A DNA stretch of 51,588 bases from Acidobacteriota bacterium (GTDB lineage: Bacteria; Acidobacteriota; UBA6911): positions 1-51,588 of the forward strand of contig JAFGTD010000044.1 in assembly GCA_016934295.1 (NCBI GenBank), written 5' to 3'. The notes beneath the pieces were generated by a model. The model did no database searches and was not told the origin of the DNA. It was given only the letters and a program-made list of their open reading frames with translations. Positions 10,546 to 18,777 of the stretch are shown here, piece after piece (the stretch's first letter is position 1; every line of letters begins with the position of its first letter). A program made the translations under genes and the position numbers.

Positions 10546-11622
10546 ATGGAAAACAGCAAGTATGGGCATTGCATCAAGCCACTGAGTATCGGTGCCGTTA
10601 GTTGGGACGATGTGGAAAAGGCACCGGGTGCCCTGATGATCGGACCGGGGAATGCAAGCCGGGAAATCCGGCTTAACGGGCGAGATCACCTGGAAGGGCT
10701 GAATCTGAATTTTTCCTGGGGAGTCCATACAGAATTGGGCGACTGGCACGCCGGCCTGGACCCGCATGTTCATCCTTACCCGGAGTGCCTGATGTTCGTG
10801 GGGCTGGATACGGCCAACGTCAAATACCTGGGTGCGGAAATCAGCTGCTGCCTGGGACCGGAACTGGAAACCTATACCTTTAACGATCCCACCGTCATTG
10901 TGATCCCGGCCGGCATGCCCCACGGACCGATTACGACCGGCCGGATTTACAGTCCCAAAGGCTTTGGATTCTGGGCCGTCGAACTGAATGCCGTGACGGA
11001 AATGACCTGGATGGGAGAGGGAGCCGCAAACCTGTCCGCCGAACAGTTGAAAAATGCTCCGGAGGGCATGCAGTTCGCCCCGGCGGATAAAATCCTGAAG
11101 AACAAACCTGTCGAAGCGACCGGAAAATACTCCCATCTTGTGAAACCGCTGAAATCTTTCATCCTTGTAGAGCGCAAGCAGCTCAATCCGGAAAGACTTG
11201 CGCAGATTCAGGCAGGAAAGAAGGAAGATGAAAACCGCTCCAGCGGAGTGCCGGGGCCGGGCAGTCCCGATCACCTGGCCTGGATGTGCGGTTCCGACCT
11301 CGAGGGCATGGACGCCAATATCCTGTGGGGATTCTGCAGCCAGCCCGGCATTGCGCGCCGGGGAGCCGGGGCCCACGTGCATCCGACGGATGAAGTCCTG
11401 GTCTACCTGGGCATGGACCCGGAGAATCCCGACAATCTCGGCGCGGAAATCGAAGTGGATATGGGGAAGGACCATGAAAGGCATTTTATCGACAAGCCCA
11501 CGGCCATCGTCTGCCCCGCCGGAACACCCCATACGCCGCTGGTAACCCGGTGGGTCGACAAGCCCTTTGCGTTTTTCGCCGTCACCCTTTCCGGTGAACA
11601 CGAAGCGGAGGTCATCGATTAA
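10546..11622 (+). CDS. double-cupin protein
   Basis: Two internal cupin lobes with HVHPYPE and HVHPTDE motifs; start MENSKYGHC. Confidence 0.75.
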   Translation: MENSKYGHCIKPLSIGAVSWDDVEKAPGALMIGPGNASREIRLNGRDHLEGLNLNFSWGVHTELGDWHAGLDPHVHPYPECLMFVGLDTANVKYLGAEISCCLGPELETYTFNDPTVIVIPAGMPHGPITTGRIYSPKGFGFWAVELNAVTEMTWMGEGAANLSAEQLKNAPEGMQFAPADKILKNKPVEATGKYSHLVKPLKSFILVERKQLNPERLAQIQAGKKEDENRSSGVPGPGSPDHLAWMCGSDLEGMDANILWGFCSQPGIARRGAGAHVHPTDEVLVYLGMDPENPDNLGAEIEVDMGKDHERHFIDKPTAIVCPAGTPHTPLVTRWVDKPFAFFAVTLSGEHEAEVID

Positions 11623-11627
11623 ACGAT

Positions 11628-11651
11628 GTAGGGGCGAACCTCGTGTTCGCC
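11628..11651. repeat. GTAGGGGCGAAC-type hairpin repeat
   Basis: gtaggggcgaacctcgtgttcgcc. Confidence 0.75.
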
Positions 11652-11781
11652 TTATAAAAAACCGTTGCATGTTGAACGTTTACACGTTGCACGTTAAAAA
11701 CAAAAAGATCGTTGAAGGTTCAAACATGGGGGTTTGAATCTTCAATCTTTAATTTGAAATCTTTTTTGAGGGATATTCGAA

Positions 11782-12849
11782 ATGGCGACCGGAAAATATC
11801 AGCATCTGTTCAAGCCTCTGAAAACGGCCGAGATCCCCGGACAGGAACAGTTTTTCAAAAATACGGGCAATGCGGACGTCAACCGCTGGCTCAACGGCCG
11901 GGACCACCTGGACGGGGTGGCGCTCAATTTTTCCTGGGGATTCTACACCGGCCTCGGCGACTGGCATCCCGGAATGGATCCCCATATTCATCCCTATCCG
12001 GAGGCCCTGGGATTTGTCGGGCTCGATCCCGACAGGCCCGAATACCTGGGCGCCGAAGTTGATTTCTGCCTGGGGAAGGAACTGGAGGTCCACACCTTCG
12101 ACAAACCTACGGTCGTTGTGGCGCCGGGCGGATTTCTTCACTGCCCTTTAGTGACAAAGAACGTAACCAGCCCGATCGGCTACAGCTTTTTCATCATATC
12201 CCTGGGGGCGGATCCGACAACCCGGTGGATGGGAGACGGCATGTCCGAGGAGCAAATGGCACGCATGCGGCCCGATCCCGACAGCGGAATCAAGTCTCCC
12301 ATGAATTCCTCATTCAGCAAGAAAAGGTACCGTTTTGCTGAAGATACAGTGACGCACGGCAATCTTTACACACATTACGTCAAACCTCTTATTCCCAATA
12401 CGATGACCGCGCGGCCCCTGGACGAAGAGGAAAAATCCCTGTTTGGAGAAATGGCTCTGAACGGTCGGAAACCGGGGCCGGGACTGTCGGAAAACGCCGT
12501 CTGGATGTTCGGTCCCGACCTGGCGGGCATGAAACTGAATTTTTGCTGGGCCATCCACAGTCAGCCCGGACTCTGGATGCGCGGCCCGGGGCGCGGCGCC
12601 CATGTGCACCCCTACGATGAAGTCCTTGTATTGGCCGGAACCGAACCCGCCGATATCAATTACCTCGGAGCCGAGATCCAGATCGACATGGGCCCGGAAC
12701 ACGAAAGGTATGTTATCGATGAACCCACCGCCGTCGTTCTGCCCGCCGGTGTGCCGCACAACCCGATCGTCACGCGCTGGGTCGACAAGCCGTTCGGAGT
12801 ACTGATGATATCCCTGGGCCCCGATCACCAAACCACCTACGTGGATTAA
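11782..12849 (+). CDS. double-cupin protein, paralogue of preceding gene
   Basis: Full-length similarity to the 10546-11622 product; HIHPYPE and HVHPYDE motifs. Confidence 0.8.
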   Translation: MATGKYQHLFKPLKTAEIPGQEQFFKNTGNADVNRWLNGRDHLDGVALNFSWGFYTGLGDWHPGMDPHIHPYPEALGFVGLDPDRPEYLGAEVDFCLGKELEVHTFDKPTVVVAPGGFLHCPLVTKNVTSPIGYSFFIISLGADPTTRWMGDGMSEEQMARMRPDPDSGIKSPMNSSFSKKRYRFAEDTVTHGNLYTHYVKPLIPNTMTARPLDEEEKSLFGEMALNGRKPGPGLSENAVWMFGPDLAGMKLNFCWAIHSQPGLWMRGPGRGAHVHPYDEVLVLAGTEPADINYLGAEIQIDMGPEHERYVIDEPTAVVLPAGVPHNPIVTRWVDKPFGVLMISLGPDHQTTYVD

Positions 12850-12868
12850 TCTGTTTATTCCGGCGCGG

Positions 12869-12942
12869 CAGGGGCGAATACAAGGTTCGCGCACATATGA
12901 TGACGAGGTCGGAACAAGGGTAAACACAAGGTTCGCCCCTAC
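12869..12942. repeat. paired GTAGGGGCGAAC-type hairpin repeat
   Basis: caggggcgaatacaaggttcgcgc...gatgacgaggtcggaacaagggtaaacacaaggttcgcccctac. Confidence 0.8.
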
Positions 12943-12945
12943 ATA

Positions 12946-13323
12946 TTATTGCTTATCCGACTCTTTGTTGAAATATCGGTCGTAGTTGATCCTGTCGTTG
13001 ATGATCAACGCGATTCCGATGAGCATCGGGATGGATCCTAAACCAATCAATGGGAAAAGGGCATCCTTCTCCGTTTGCCCGATTAATAAACCGAAAACGC
13101 AGACTCCGATTCCAACCGCCAGGGCTACCATTCCACTCCGGTACGGCACCCGGGGCGCCTTCTTTTCCTCCAGCGACAGGCCTTCAAGAGCCACGCCCTT
13201 TTCGATGGCCTTTTCAATAACTTTCATCTTATTTTTCTTACTAAAATGATCCACTATTATCGCAACAATCGGGATGGACAGGGAAAAAACGATCGCGACG
13301 ATTGGTACCCATTCTATTGTCAT
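12946..13323 (-). CDS. small membrane protein, DUF6249-like
   Basis: N-terminal TM, KKNKMKVIEKAIEKGV, then two TM segments; divergent from an ECF sigma gene. Confidence 0.65.
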   Translation of the reverse strand: MTIEWVPIVAIVFSLSIPIVAIIVDHFSKKNKMKVIEKAIEKGVALEGLSLEEKKAPRVPYRSGMVALAVGIGVCVFGLLIGQTEKDALFPLIGLGSIPMLIGIALIINDRINYDRYFNKESDKQ

Positions 13324-13426
13324 AAGAATCCCCTTTAAAGGTTTACATGCGTTTTCATAGTTTTTTGATCCGGCACTTTATCATCCGAAGCTCCGTTATT
13401 TACTTGGACCTGGAAAATTTTTAAAC

Positions 13427-13472
13427 GGTTGCATTTTTAGGTTTGCAACCATTTTTACTGCAGTTCGTTCTA
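13427..13472. promoter_or_regulatory. divergent ECF-type promoter region
   Basis: Inverted GGTTGCA (13427-13433) and TGCAACC (13444-13450); TGCAACC-N15-CGTTCTA on the plus strand. Confidence 0.5.
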
Positions 13473-13491
13473 AATTAATAGCCTTGGCAGG

Positions 13492-14067
13492 ATGAGGGCA
13501 AAAGAGGAATCCGATACGTTGACGATCGAACAGCGAGAGCAAATAGAACGATTTTTGCCCTTAAATCCCGAACGGGCCGAAAGATTTGTTCAGGAATGGG
13601 AGGAATACGTGCTTTCGTGCATCCGTCGAATGCGCATCGCGGATGAAGAGGACGTTCTTTATCGCATTTTTTACAGGGCGCTGAATGCCCTGCCCGATTT
13701 TCGCGGCGACAGCAAAATCTCCACCTGGCTGTACAGAATCACCTGGCGCGAAGGCATACGTCATATCCAAAAAAATAAATCTTCTGCACGGATTGAAACT
13801 CCCATCGACGAGGTGGACGATCCGCCGGATCCCGGCGAGAGCGTCCTTGAAGTATTGGAAAGACGGGAAACGGCCGGGCATGTGCAGCGGGCCCTGTCCA
13901 GGCTGCCTGTAAAGGACCGTGAGATCCTTGCCCTGAAATATCTGGAAGAACTGAAAACAGAGGAAATGGCCGAACGCCTCGACATCCCGACCGGAACGGT
14001 CAAGGCGAGAATCCATCGCGCCCTGGCCAAACTCAAAAATTTACTGGAGAAGAATCATGACGGATAA
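13492..14067 (+). CDS. ECF-type RNA polymerase sigma factor
   Basis: Sigma-70 region 2 (DEEDVLYRIFYRALNALPDFRGDSKISTWLYRITWREGIRHI) and region 4 (LPVKDREILALKYLEELKTEEMAERLDIPTGTVKARIHRALAKLK). Confidence 0.9.
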   Translation: MRAKEESDTLTIEQREQIERFLPLNPERAERFVQEWEEYVLSCIRRMRIADEEDVLYRIFYRALNALPDFRGDSKISTWLYRITWREGIRHIQKNKSSARIETPIDEVDDPPDPGESVLEVLERRETAGHVQRALSRLPVKDREILALKYLEELKTEEMAERLDIPTGTVKARIHRALAKLKNLLEKNHDG

Positions 14068-14431
14068 GCTGCCCGTAAAAGAACACCTTCGCAACGCCGC
14101 CCTGTACCGGCCTGTGACCGCATCTTCACCCGGCAGGGAATGGAAGAATCAACTGCTTCTCCAGTACAGCATGTCCAGGCAAATCAACCGTGCCCTGCGG
14201 ACTAGAACCGGAATGTTAAAATGGTATGTCTGTATCGGAGTGCCATTCATCTGCATCCTGCTTGTATTCGCCGCTTACTTCGGCTTTATAAACCCGGTAG
14301 ACTGGATTGAAAGCATTGGTTCAATAAAAGACTGGAACATTCCGCCGATCGGCCTGAAAGAAACCTTCATTTTTATCGCCGCGGTCAACGGTTTGACATT
14401 CCTGATCCAAAAACGGGATTTGATATTTTGA
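14057..14431 (+). CDS. membrane protein overlapping sigma gene, candidate anti-sigma factor
   Basis: Start overlaps the sigma gene stop by 11 nt; central and C-terminal TM segments. Confidence 0.6.
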   Translation: MTDKLPVKEHLRNAALYRPVTASSPGREWKNQLLLQYSMSRQINRALRTRTGMLKWYVCIGVPFICILLVFAAYFGFINPVDWIESIGSIKDWNIPPIGLKETFIFIAAVNGLTFLIQKRDLIF

Positions 14432-14533
14432 TTCAGTCCCAGGGAACCGCGCAGAGGCGGCATTGCCCTAAAACCTGCCTTTGTTGATGCATATTATCCT
14501 GTCTGAAATGCAGGTTTGCGGACCAAAATCGGG

Positions 14534-14612
14534 ATCGGGGTCGGGATCGGAACCGGTATCGAAAGGGCGCGACACCAGCGGGAGCGATACCGATTCCGAC
14601 CCCGACACCGAT
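14534..14612. repeat. near-perfect long inverted repeat
   Basis: ATCGGGGTCGGGATCGGAACCGGTATCG (14534-14561) and CGATACCGATTCCGACCCCGACACCGAT (14585-14612): 28-nt arms with 3 mismatches. Confidence 0.8.
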
Positions 14613-14771
14613 GGGAACCTGCCGCAAACGAATCGCCAATCATTGGCCACAGGGGGCGGCTGATCGGCGTGCCTGAGCCATACGTTCGCTTGACAATGCC
14701 ATCTCCCGAAGTAGAATACCTGCTGGCAAATCAGGGGAATATTGAGGAAATAGAACCGATAGGAGAACATA

Positions 14772-15902
14772 ATGGCAGATAAGACTGCGGATCTGGCAGG
14801 ACCGGGAATAGGCAACTACGACGACCTGGCAAAAGAATTACCCGATAACTATGAAGCCCTTCTTCCTCCGAAAGAGCGAATGCGGGCCGTCCACATGATA
14901 AAAAATTACATTGAGGAGAACCTGTGCAGGGAACTCAACCTGCAGATGGTGCGGGTTCCCCTGATCGTCGACAAAGACAGCGGGGTGAACGACTACCTGG
15001 ACCGCGACGGATCCCGGACGCCGGTGGAATTTCCGTGCGGGCTCGGCCTCGAAAAGCGGATCACGGCCCAGGTGGTGCAGGCGGCGACCAAGTGGAAGCG
15101 GATGGCGCTGACGTATTTCGACTGCGGCGTAGGCGAAGGCGTCTGCACCGATATGCGGGCGGTGCGCAAGGACTACTTCCTGGACCACGACCACAGTTCC
15201 TACGTGGACCAGTGGGACTGGGAGCGAACGATCACCGCGGAGGACCGCAACATCGATTTCCTCAAGGACGTCGTCCGGAAGCTGTGGAAGGTAATCGTGG
15301 GCGCAGGGAAAATGGTGCGGGAAGAATACCCCGCCCTCAAAACGGACAAGTATCCGGATTTCCCGGAGGAGCTGGAGTTCCTCCATGCCGAGGATATGCT
15401 CCATCTTTATCCCGACCTGCCGCGCAAGCAGCGGGAAACCCGGACGCTGCAGGAAAAAGCCCGGGCGCTGTTCATCATCGGCATCGGATACCCGCTGAAG
15501 GACGGGTATCCGCACGAGATGCGCGCCGCGGACTACGACGACTGGATCACCGAAACGATCGTTAAAAACGGCGAGCAGTATCACGGACTCAACGGCGATA
15601 TCCTGGTGTGGAATCCGGTCACGAAGCGGCGTCACGAACTGAGTTCCATGGGCATTCGTGTCACGAAGGACAGCATGAAGGTGCAGCTGAAGATGGCGGG
15701 ACAGGAAGATTTCCTGAAGCTGCCGTACCACCAGGCGATTCTGAACGACGAGATTCCGCTCAGCATCGGAGGCGGCATCGGCCAGTCACGGACTTACATG
15801 TACCTGCTTCGCACCGCGCATATTGGAGAGGTGGAAGTCTCCGTGTGGCCCAAGGTTCTCAAAGAGATCTGCGCCGCAAAGAATATTCACGTTCTGGAAT
15901 AA
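14772..15902 (+). CDS. asnA: aspartate--ammonia ligase (asparagine synthetase A)
   Basis: SSYVDQWDWER, LNGDILVWNPV, ELSSMGIRV, IGGGIGQSR: AsnA signatures. Confidence 0.95.
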   Translation: MADKTADLAGPGIGNYDDLAKELPDNYEALLPPKERMRAVHMIKNYIEENLCRELNLQMVRVPLIVDKDSGVNDYLDRDGSRTPVEFPCGLGLEKRITAQVVQAATKWKRMALTYFDCGVGEGVCTDMRAVRKDYFLDHDHSSYVDQWDWERTITAEDRNIDFLKDVVRKLWKVIVGAGKMVREEYPALKTDKYPDFPEELEFLHAEDMLHLYPDLPRKQRETRTLQEKARALFIIGIGYPLKDGYPHEMRAADYDDWITETIVKNGEQYHGLNGDILVWNPVTKRRHELSSMGIRVTKDSMKVQLKMAGQEDFLKLPYHQAILNDEIPLSIGGGIGQSRTYMYLLRTAHIGEVEVSVWPKVLKEICAAKNIHVLE

Positions 15903-15926
15903 TCCAAATACCTTGGAATGAGCGAA

Positions 15927-16000
15927 TAGGGGCGAACACAAGGTTCGTGCTTATTTGGTGACAAGGCCGGAATAAGGGCGAACACAAGGTTCGCCCCTAC
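15927..16000. repeat. paired GTAGGGGCGAAC-type hairpin repeat between asnA and asnS
   Basis: taggggcgaacacaaggttcgtgc...ggtgacaaggccggaataagggcgaacacaaggttcgcccctac. Confidence 0.85.
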
Positions 16001-17440
16001 CTAAAACGCCGCGTTTCCCGGTACGCGGGGGCAGAGGCAGACATCGCGGATGTTCGCCATGCCGGTGACGAACATCAGGGCCCGTTCGAAGCCCAGGCCG
16101 AAGCCGCCGTGCGGAACGGACCCGAACCGGCGCAGGTCCATATACCAGCCGTATTTCGCCGGATCCATGTCGCACTCCTGCATCCTCCGCATGAGTTTGT
16201 CCTGCCTGTGTTCGCGCTGCGATCCCCCGATCAGCTCCCCGACGCGCGGGACCAGGAAATCGAAACAGGCAACGGTCCTGTCGTCATCGTTGCAGTACAT
16301 ATAAAAAGGCTTGATGGACCGTGGATAGTTGATGACAAACGAGGGACGCTTCGTGTACTCCTCCGTGATCCAGCGTTCGTGCTCCGTCTGCAGGCCCTCG
16401 CCCCATTCGACCGGATACTCGAACGTCCTGCCCGACGCCTTCAGCGCCTTGACCGCTTCGGTGTAATCCAGGACCGCAAAATCCGCTTCAAGAACCGCCT
16501 TCAGCTTGTCCTTCAGCCCTTTCTCTATCCGCTCGTCAAAGAAGCGAAGGTCTCTCCCGCAATGGTCGAACACGTATTGGATAAGGTACTTCACGAAGTC
16601 GCCGGCGAGAACGATGTCGTCTTCAAGATCGGAGAAGGCGAATTCCGGCTCTATCATCCAGAACTCCGACGCATGGCGCGCCGTATTCGAATTCTCGGCC
16701 CGGAATGTGGGGCCGAACGTATAGACCTTCGAAAGCGACATCGCCAGGATCTCGGCTTCCAGCTGTCCGGAAACGGTGAGGCTGCATCTCTCGCCGAAGA
16801 AGTCTTTCGTGTAATCAATGCCGCCGTTCTGCCCCCTGGGAAGCTTATTCAAATCAAGCGAAGTCACCTGGAACATCTCCCCGGCGCCCTCGCAGTCGCT
16901 GGTCGTGAGGATGGGGGAATGCACATATACGAAGCCGCGTTGGTTGAAGAAGGAATGCACGGCGAAGGAGAGTGCCGACCGCATCCTGAAAACCGCCCCG
17001 AAGGTGTTCGTCCGCGGACGCATGTGAGCGACCGTCCGCAAAAATTCGAACGACGTCCCCGCCTTCTGGACCGGGGAGGCGGCGGCGCATTCCCCGACAA
17101 TCTCGACACGGGAAGGCACAATCTCGATTCTCTGGCCTTTGGCAGGGGATTCCCGGACCTGTCCTTCGACAAATACACTGGCTCCCGTCAGGAGCGATAG
17201 AACGCGGTCGTAGTTATCGAGGGATTCTTCGAGCACTACCTGGACGGAATCGAATACGGAGCCGTCGTTAAGGTGCATGAACGCCACGTTCTTGCTGCTT
17301 CTAAGGGATTTGATCCACCCGCCCACGGAGACTGTGTCGCCGGGCTTCGAGGATTTCAGTACGGCAGAGATTTCGTTTCGCTTCGGATAGGCCACGTCAA
17401 TACTCCCTGTGTTTAATCGTTCCTGTGTCTGTATGAGCAA
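16001..17440 (-). CDS. asnS: asparaginyl-tRNA synthetase
   Basis: GWIKSLRSSKNVAFMHLNDGS, FGPTFRAENSNTARHASEFWMIEPE, GFGLGFERALMFVTGMANIRDV. Confidence 0.95.
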   Translation of the reverse strand: MLIQTQERLNTGSIDVAYPKRNEISAVLKSSKPGDTVSVGGWIKSLRSSKNVAFMHLNDGSVFDSVQVVLEESLDNYDRVLSLLTGASVFVEGQVRESPAKGQRIEIVPSRVEIVGECAAASPVQKAGTSFEFLRTVAHMRPRTNTFGAVFRMRSALSFAVHSFFNQRGFVYVHSPILTTSDCEGAGEMFQVTSLDLNKLPRGQNGGIDYTKDFFGERCSLTVSGQLEAEILAMSLSKVYTFGPTFRAENSNTARHASEFWMIEPEFAFSDLEDDIVLAGDFVKYLIQYVFDHCGRDLRFFDERIEKGLKDKLKAVLEADFAVLDYTEAVKALKASGRTFEYPVEWGEGLQTEHERWITEEYTKRPSFVINYPRSIKPFYMYCNDDDRTVACFDFLVPRVGELIGGSQREHRQDKLMRRMQECDMDPAKYGWYMDLRRFGSVPHGGFGLGFERALMFVTGMANIRDVCLCPRVPGNAAF

Positions 17441-17579
17441 GACAACATAGTTTTAATCCGCATTTCCTACAAAGCTATAACGCTTCGTTGACTGTAGCAA
17501 CAGAATTAAGGCAGTAAAAACAACAAAACAGAATATAATCTTCCGAATTCCAATCTTCGGTAAAAAGGAGGCGAGTCCA

Positions 17580-18539
17580 ATGAAAAAAGTAGCAATGTTA
17601 TTATTTTTTGTCGCCATGGCAGCCGGATGCAGCGTCGAGCAGTCCGATCAAGCTCAGGAAACCAGCCACTGCGATCGTGCCTGCCTGGAGGCGATCGCGG
17701 ATCAATACATTGAAGCAATGGTGGCGCACGATGCATCCGGAGCCCCGTTTGCCGAAAATATTATTTTTACCGAAAACACCGTGAAGCTTCCTCTCACCGA
17801 AGGACTCTGGTACACGACTTCGGGAATCGGCGATTTCAAATTTTATATCTGCGATCCCGAGGAGGGGCAGGTGGCCTGGACCGGCATCGCTAAAGAACAT
17901 GAAAAACCGGTGCTGCTGTCCGTTCGCCTTAAAGTCGCCGATCGGAAAATAACCGAAGCGGAATCGATCGTAGTCCGCGACGTGCAGGAAAACAATTTTG
18001 CCAATCTTAAAACCCCGCCTCCCGGTTTCACGGAATTCCTTGAGCCGTCCGAACGCATCCCGCGCGAGGCGATGCTCCGGATGCCCGATATTTACTTTGA
18101 AGCCTTGGACAAACTCGACGATACCGGCATCCCCTGGGATGAAGACGCCTACAGGATGGAAAACGCGATGGTGACCTGCGGGACCATTCCCGACGGGGCT
18201 CCTCCTGCGCCCGGGCTCCCGTCAAGCACCTCGTGTAAAACGCCCGACGGGAAAATTCCTCCCGTGCTGAAGACGATCCACAACGTCTATCCGAGACGCA
18301 CCCCGGTGGTGGATGTGGAAAAGGGTCTTACCTGGGGCCTGTACTGCTTCAACCATCGCGGCATAAAAACGATTACTATGCCGGACGGAAGCACCCACGA
18401 AAGTTGGGCTTCAACGCCCAGCTCCATGCCTTTCGCCGACATGTTCAAGATAAAGAACGGGAAGCTTCGCGGCATTTTCGCCATCGGCGTCATGCTGCCC
18501 TACGGCATAGGCGACGGCTGGGCCGGCCCCACGTTTTAA
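17580..18539 (+). CDS. lipoprotein of unknown function
   Basis: Lipobox-like MKKVAMLLFFVAMAAGCS; SD aaggagg. Confidence 0.75.
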   Translation: MKKVAMLLFFVAMAAGCSVEQSDQAQETSHCDRACLEAIADQYIEAMVAHDASGAPFAENIIFTENTVKLPLTEGLWYTTSGIGDFKFYICDPEEGQVAWTGIAKEHEKPVLLSVRLKVADRKITEAESIVVRDVQENNFANLKTPPPGFTEFLEPSERIPREAMLRMPDIYFEALDKLDDTGIPWDEDAYRMENAMVTCGTIPDGAPPAPGLPSSTSCKTPDGKIPPVLKTIHNVYPRRTPVVDVEKGLTWGLYCFNHRGIKTITMPDGSTHESWASTPSSMPFADMFKIKNGKLRGIFAIGVMLPYGIGDGWAGPTF

Positions 18540-18542
18540 TCA

Positions 18543-18776
18543 GGGTCGGACCACGGTAAATTATTATAATTATTAGTTTTAAGGTGTTTTTTATACTATA
18601 ATACCGGCTTTAGATTCATTTTCAGGGGTCTTTTTCTGCATTTAAGGTTTTCAAAATATAACTTCCAATTCCTTAAAATGAAAAAAAGGCGCTCAAAATT
18701 GGCTCTAAGGCCTGTTTCATGAGGCAAAACAGTATTTATCTTATGTCTTTTCAATCATTTGCCGTGGTCCGACCCC
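18543..18776. mobile_element. non-autonomous MITE-like element with about 19-bp terminal inverted repeats
   Basis: GGGTCGGACCACGGTAAAT (18543-18561) inverted against ATTTGCCGTGGTCCGACCC(C) (18757-18776), one mismatch. Internal sequence matches the 3' flank of the Y1 transposase at 50790-51518. Confidence 0.75.
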
Positions 18777-18777
18777 A

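Noticed and set aside
14057-14431. Firm anti-sigma factor annotation
   Set aside because: Only overlap and TM segments support it; no ZAS or RsiW motif seen, so kept as candidate only.
16109-17200. 363-aa ORF antisense to asnS
   Set aside because: Shadow ORF caused by codon bias; asnS on the other strand is unambiguous.
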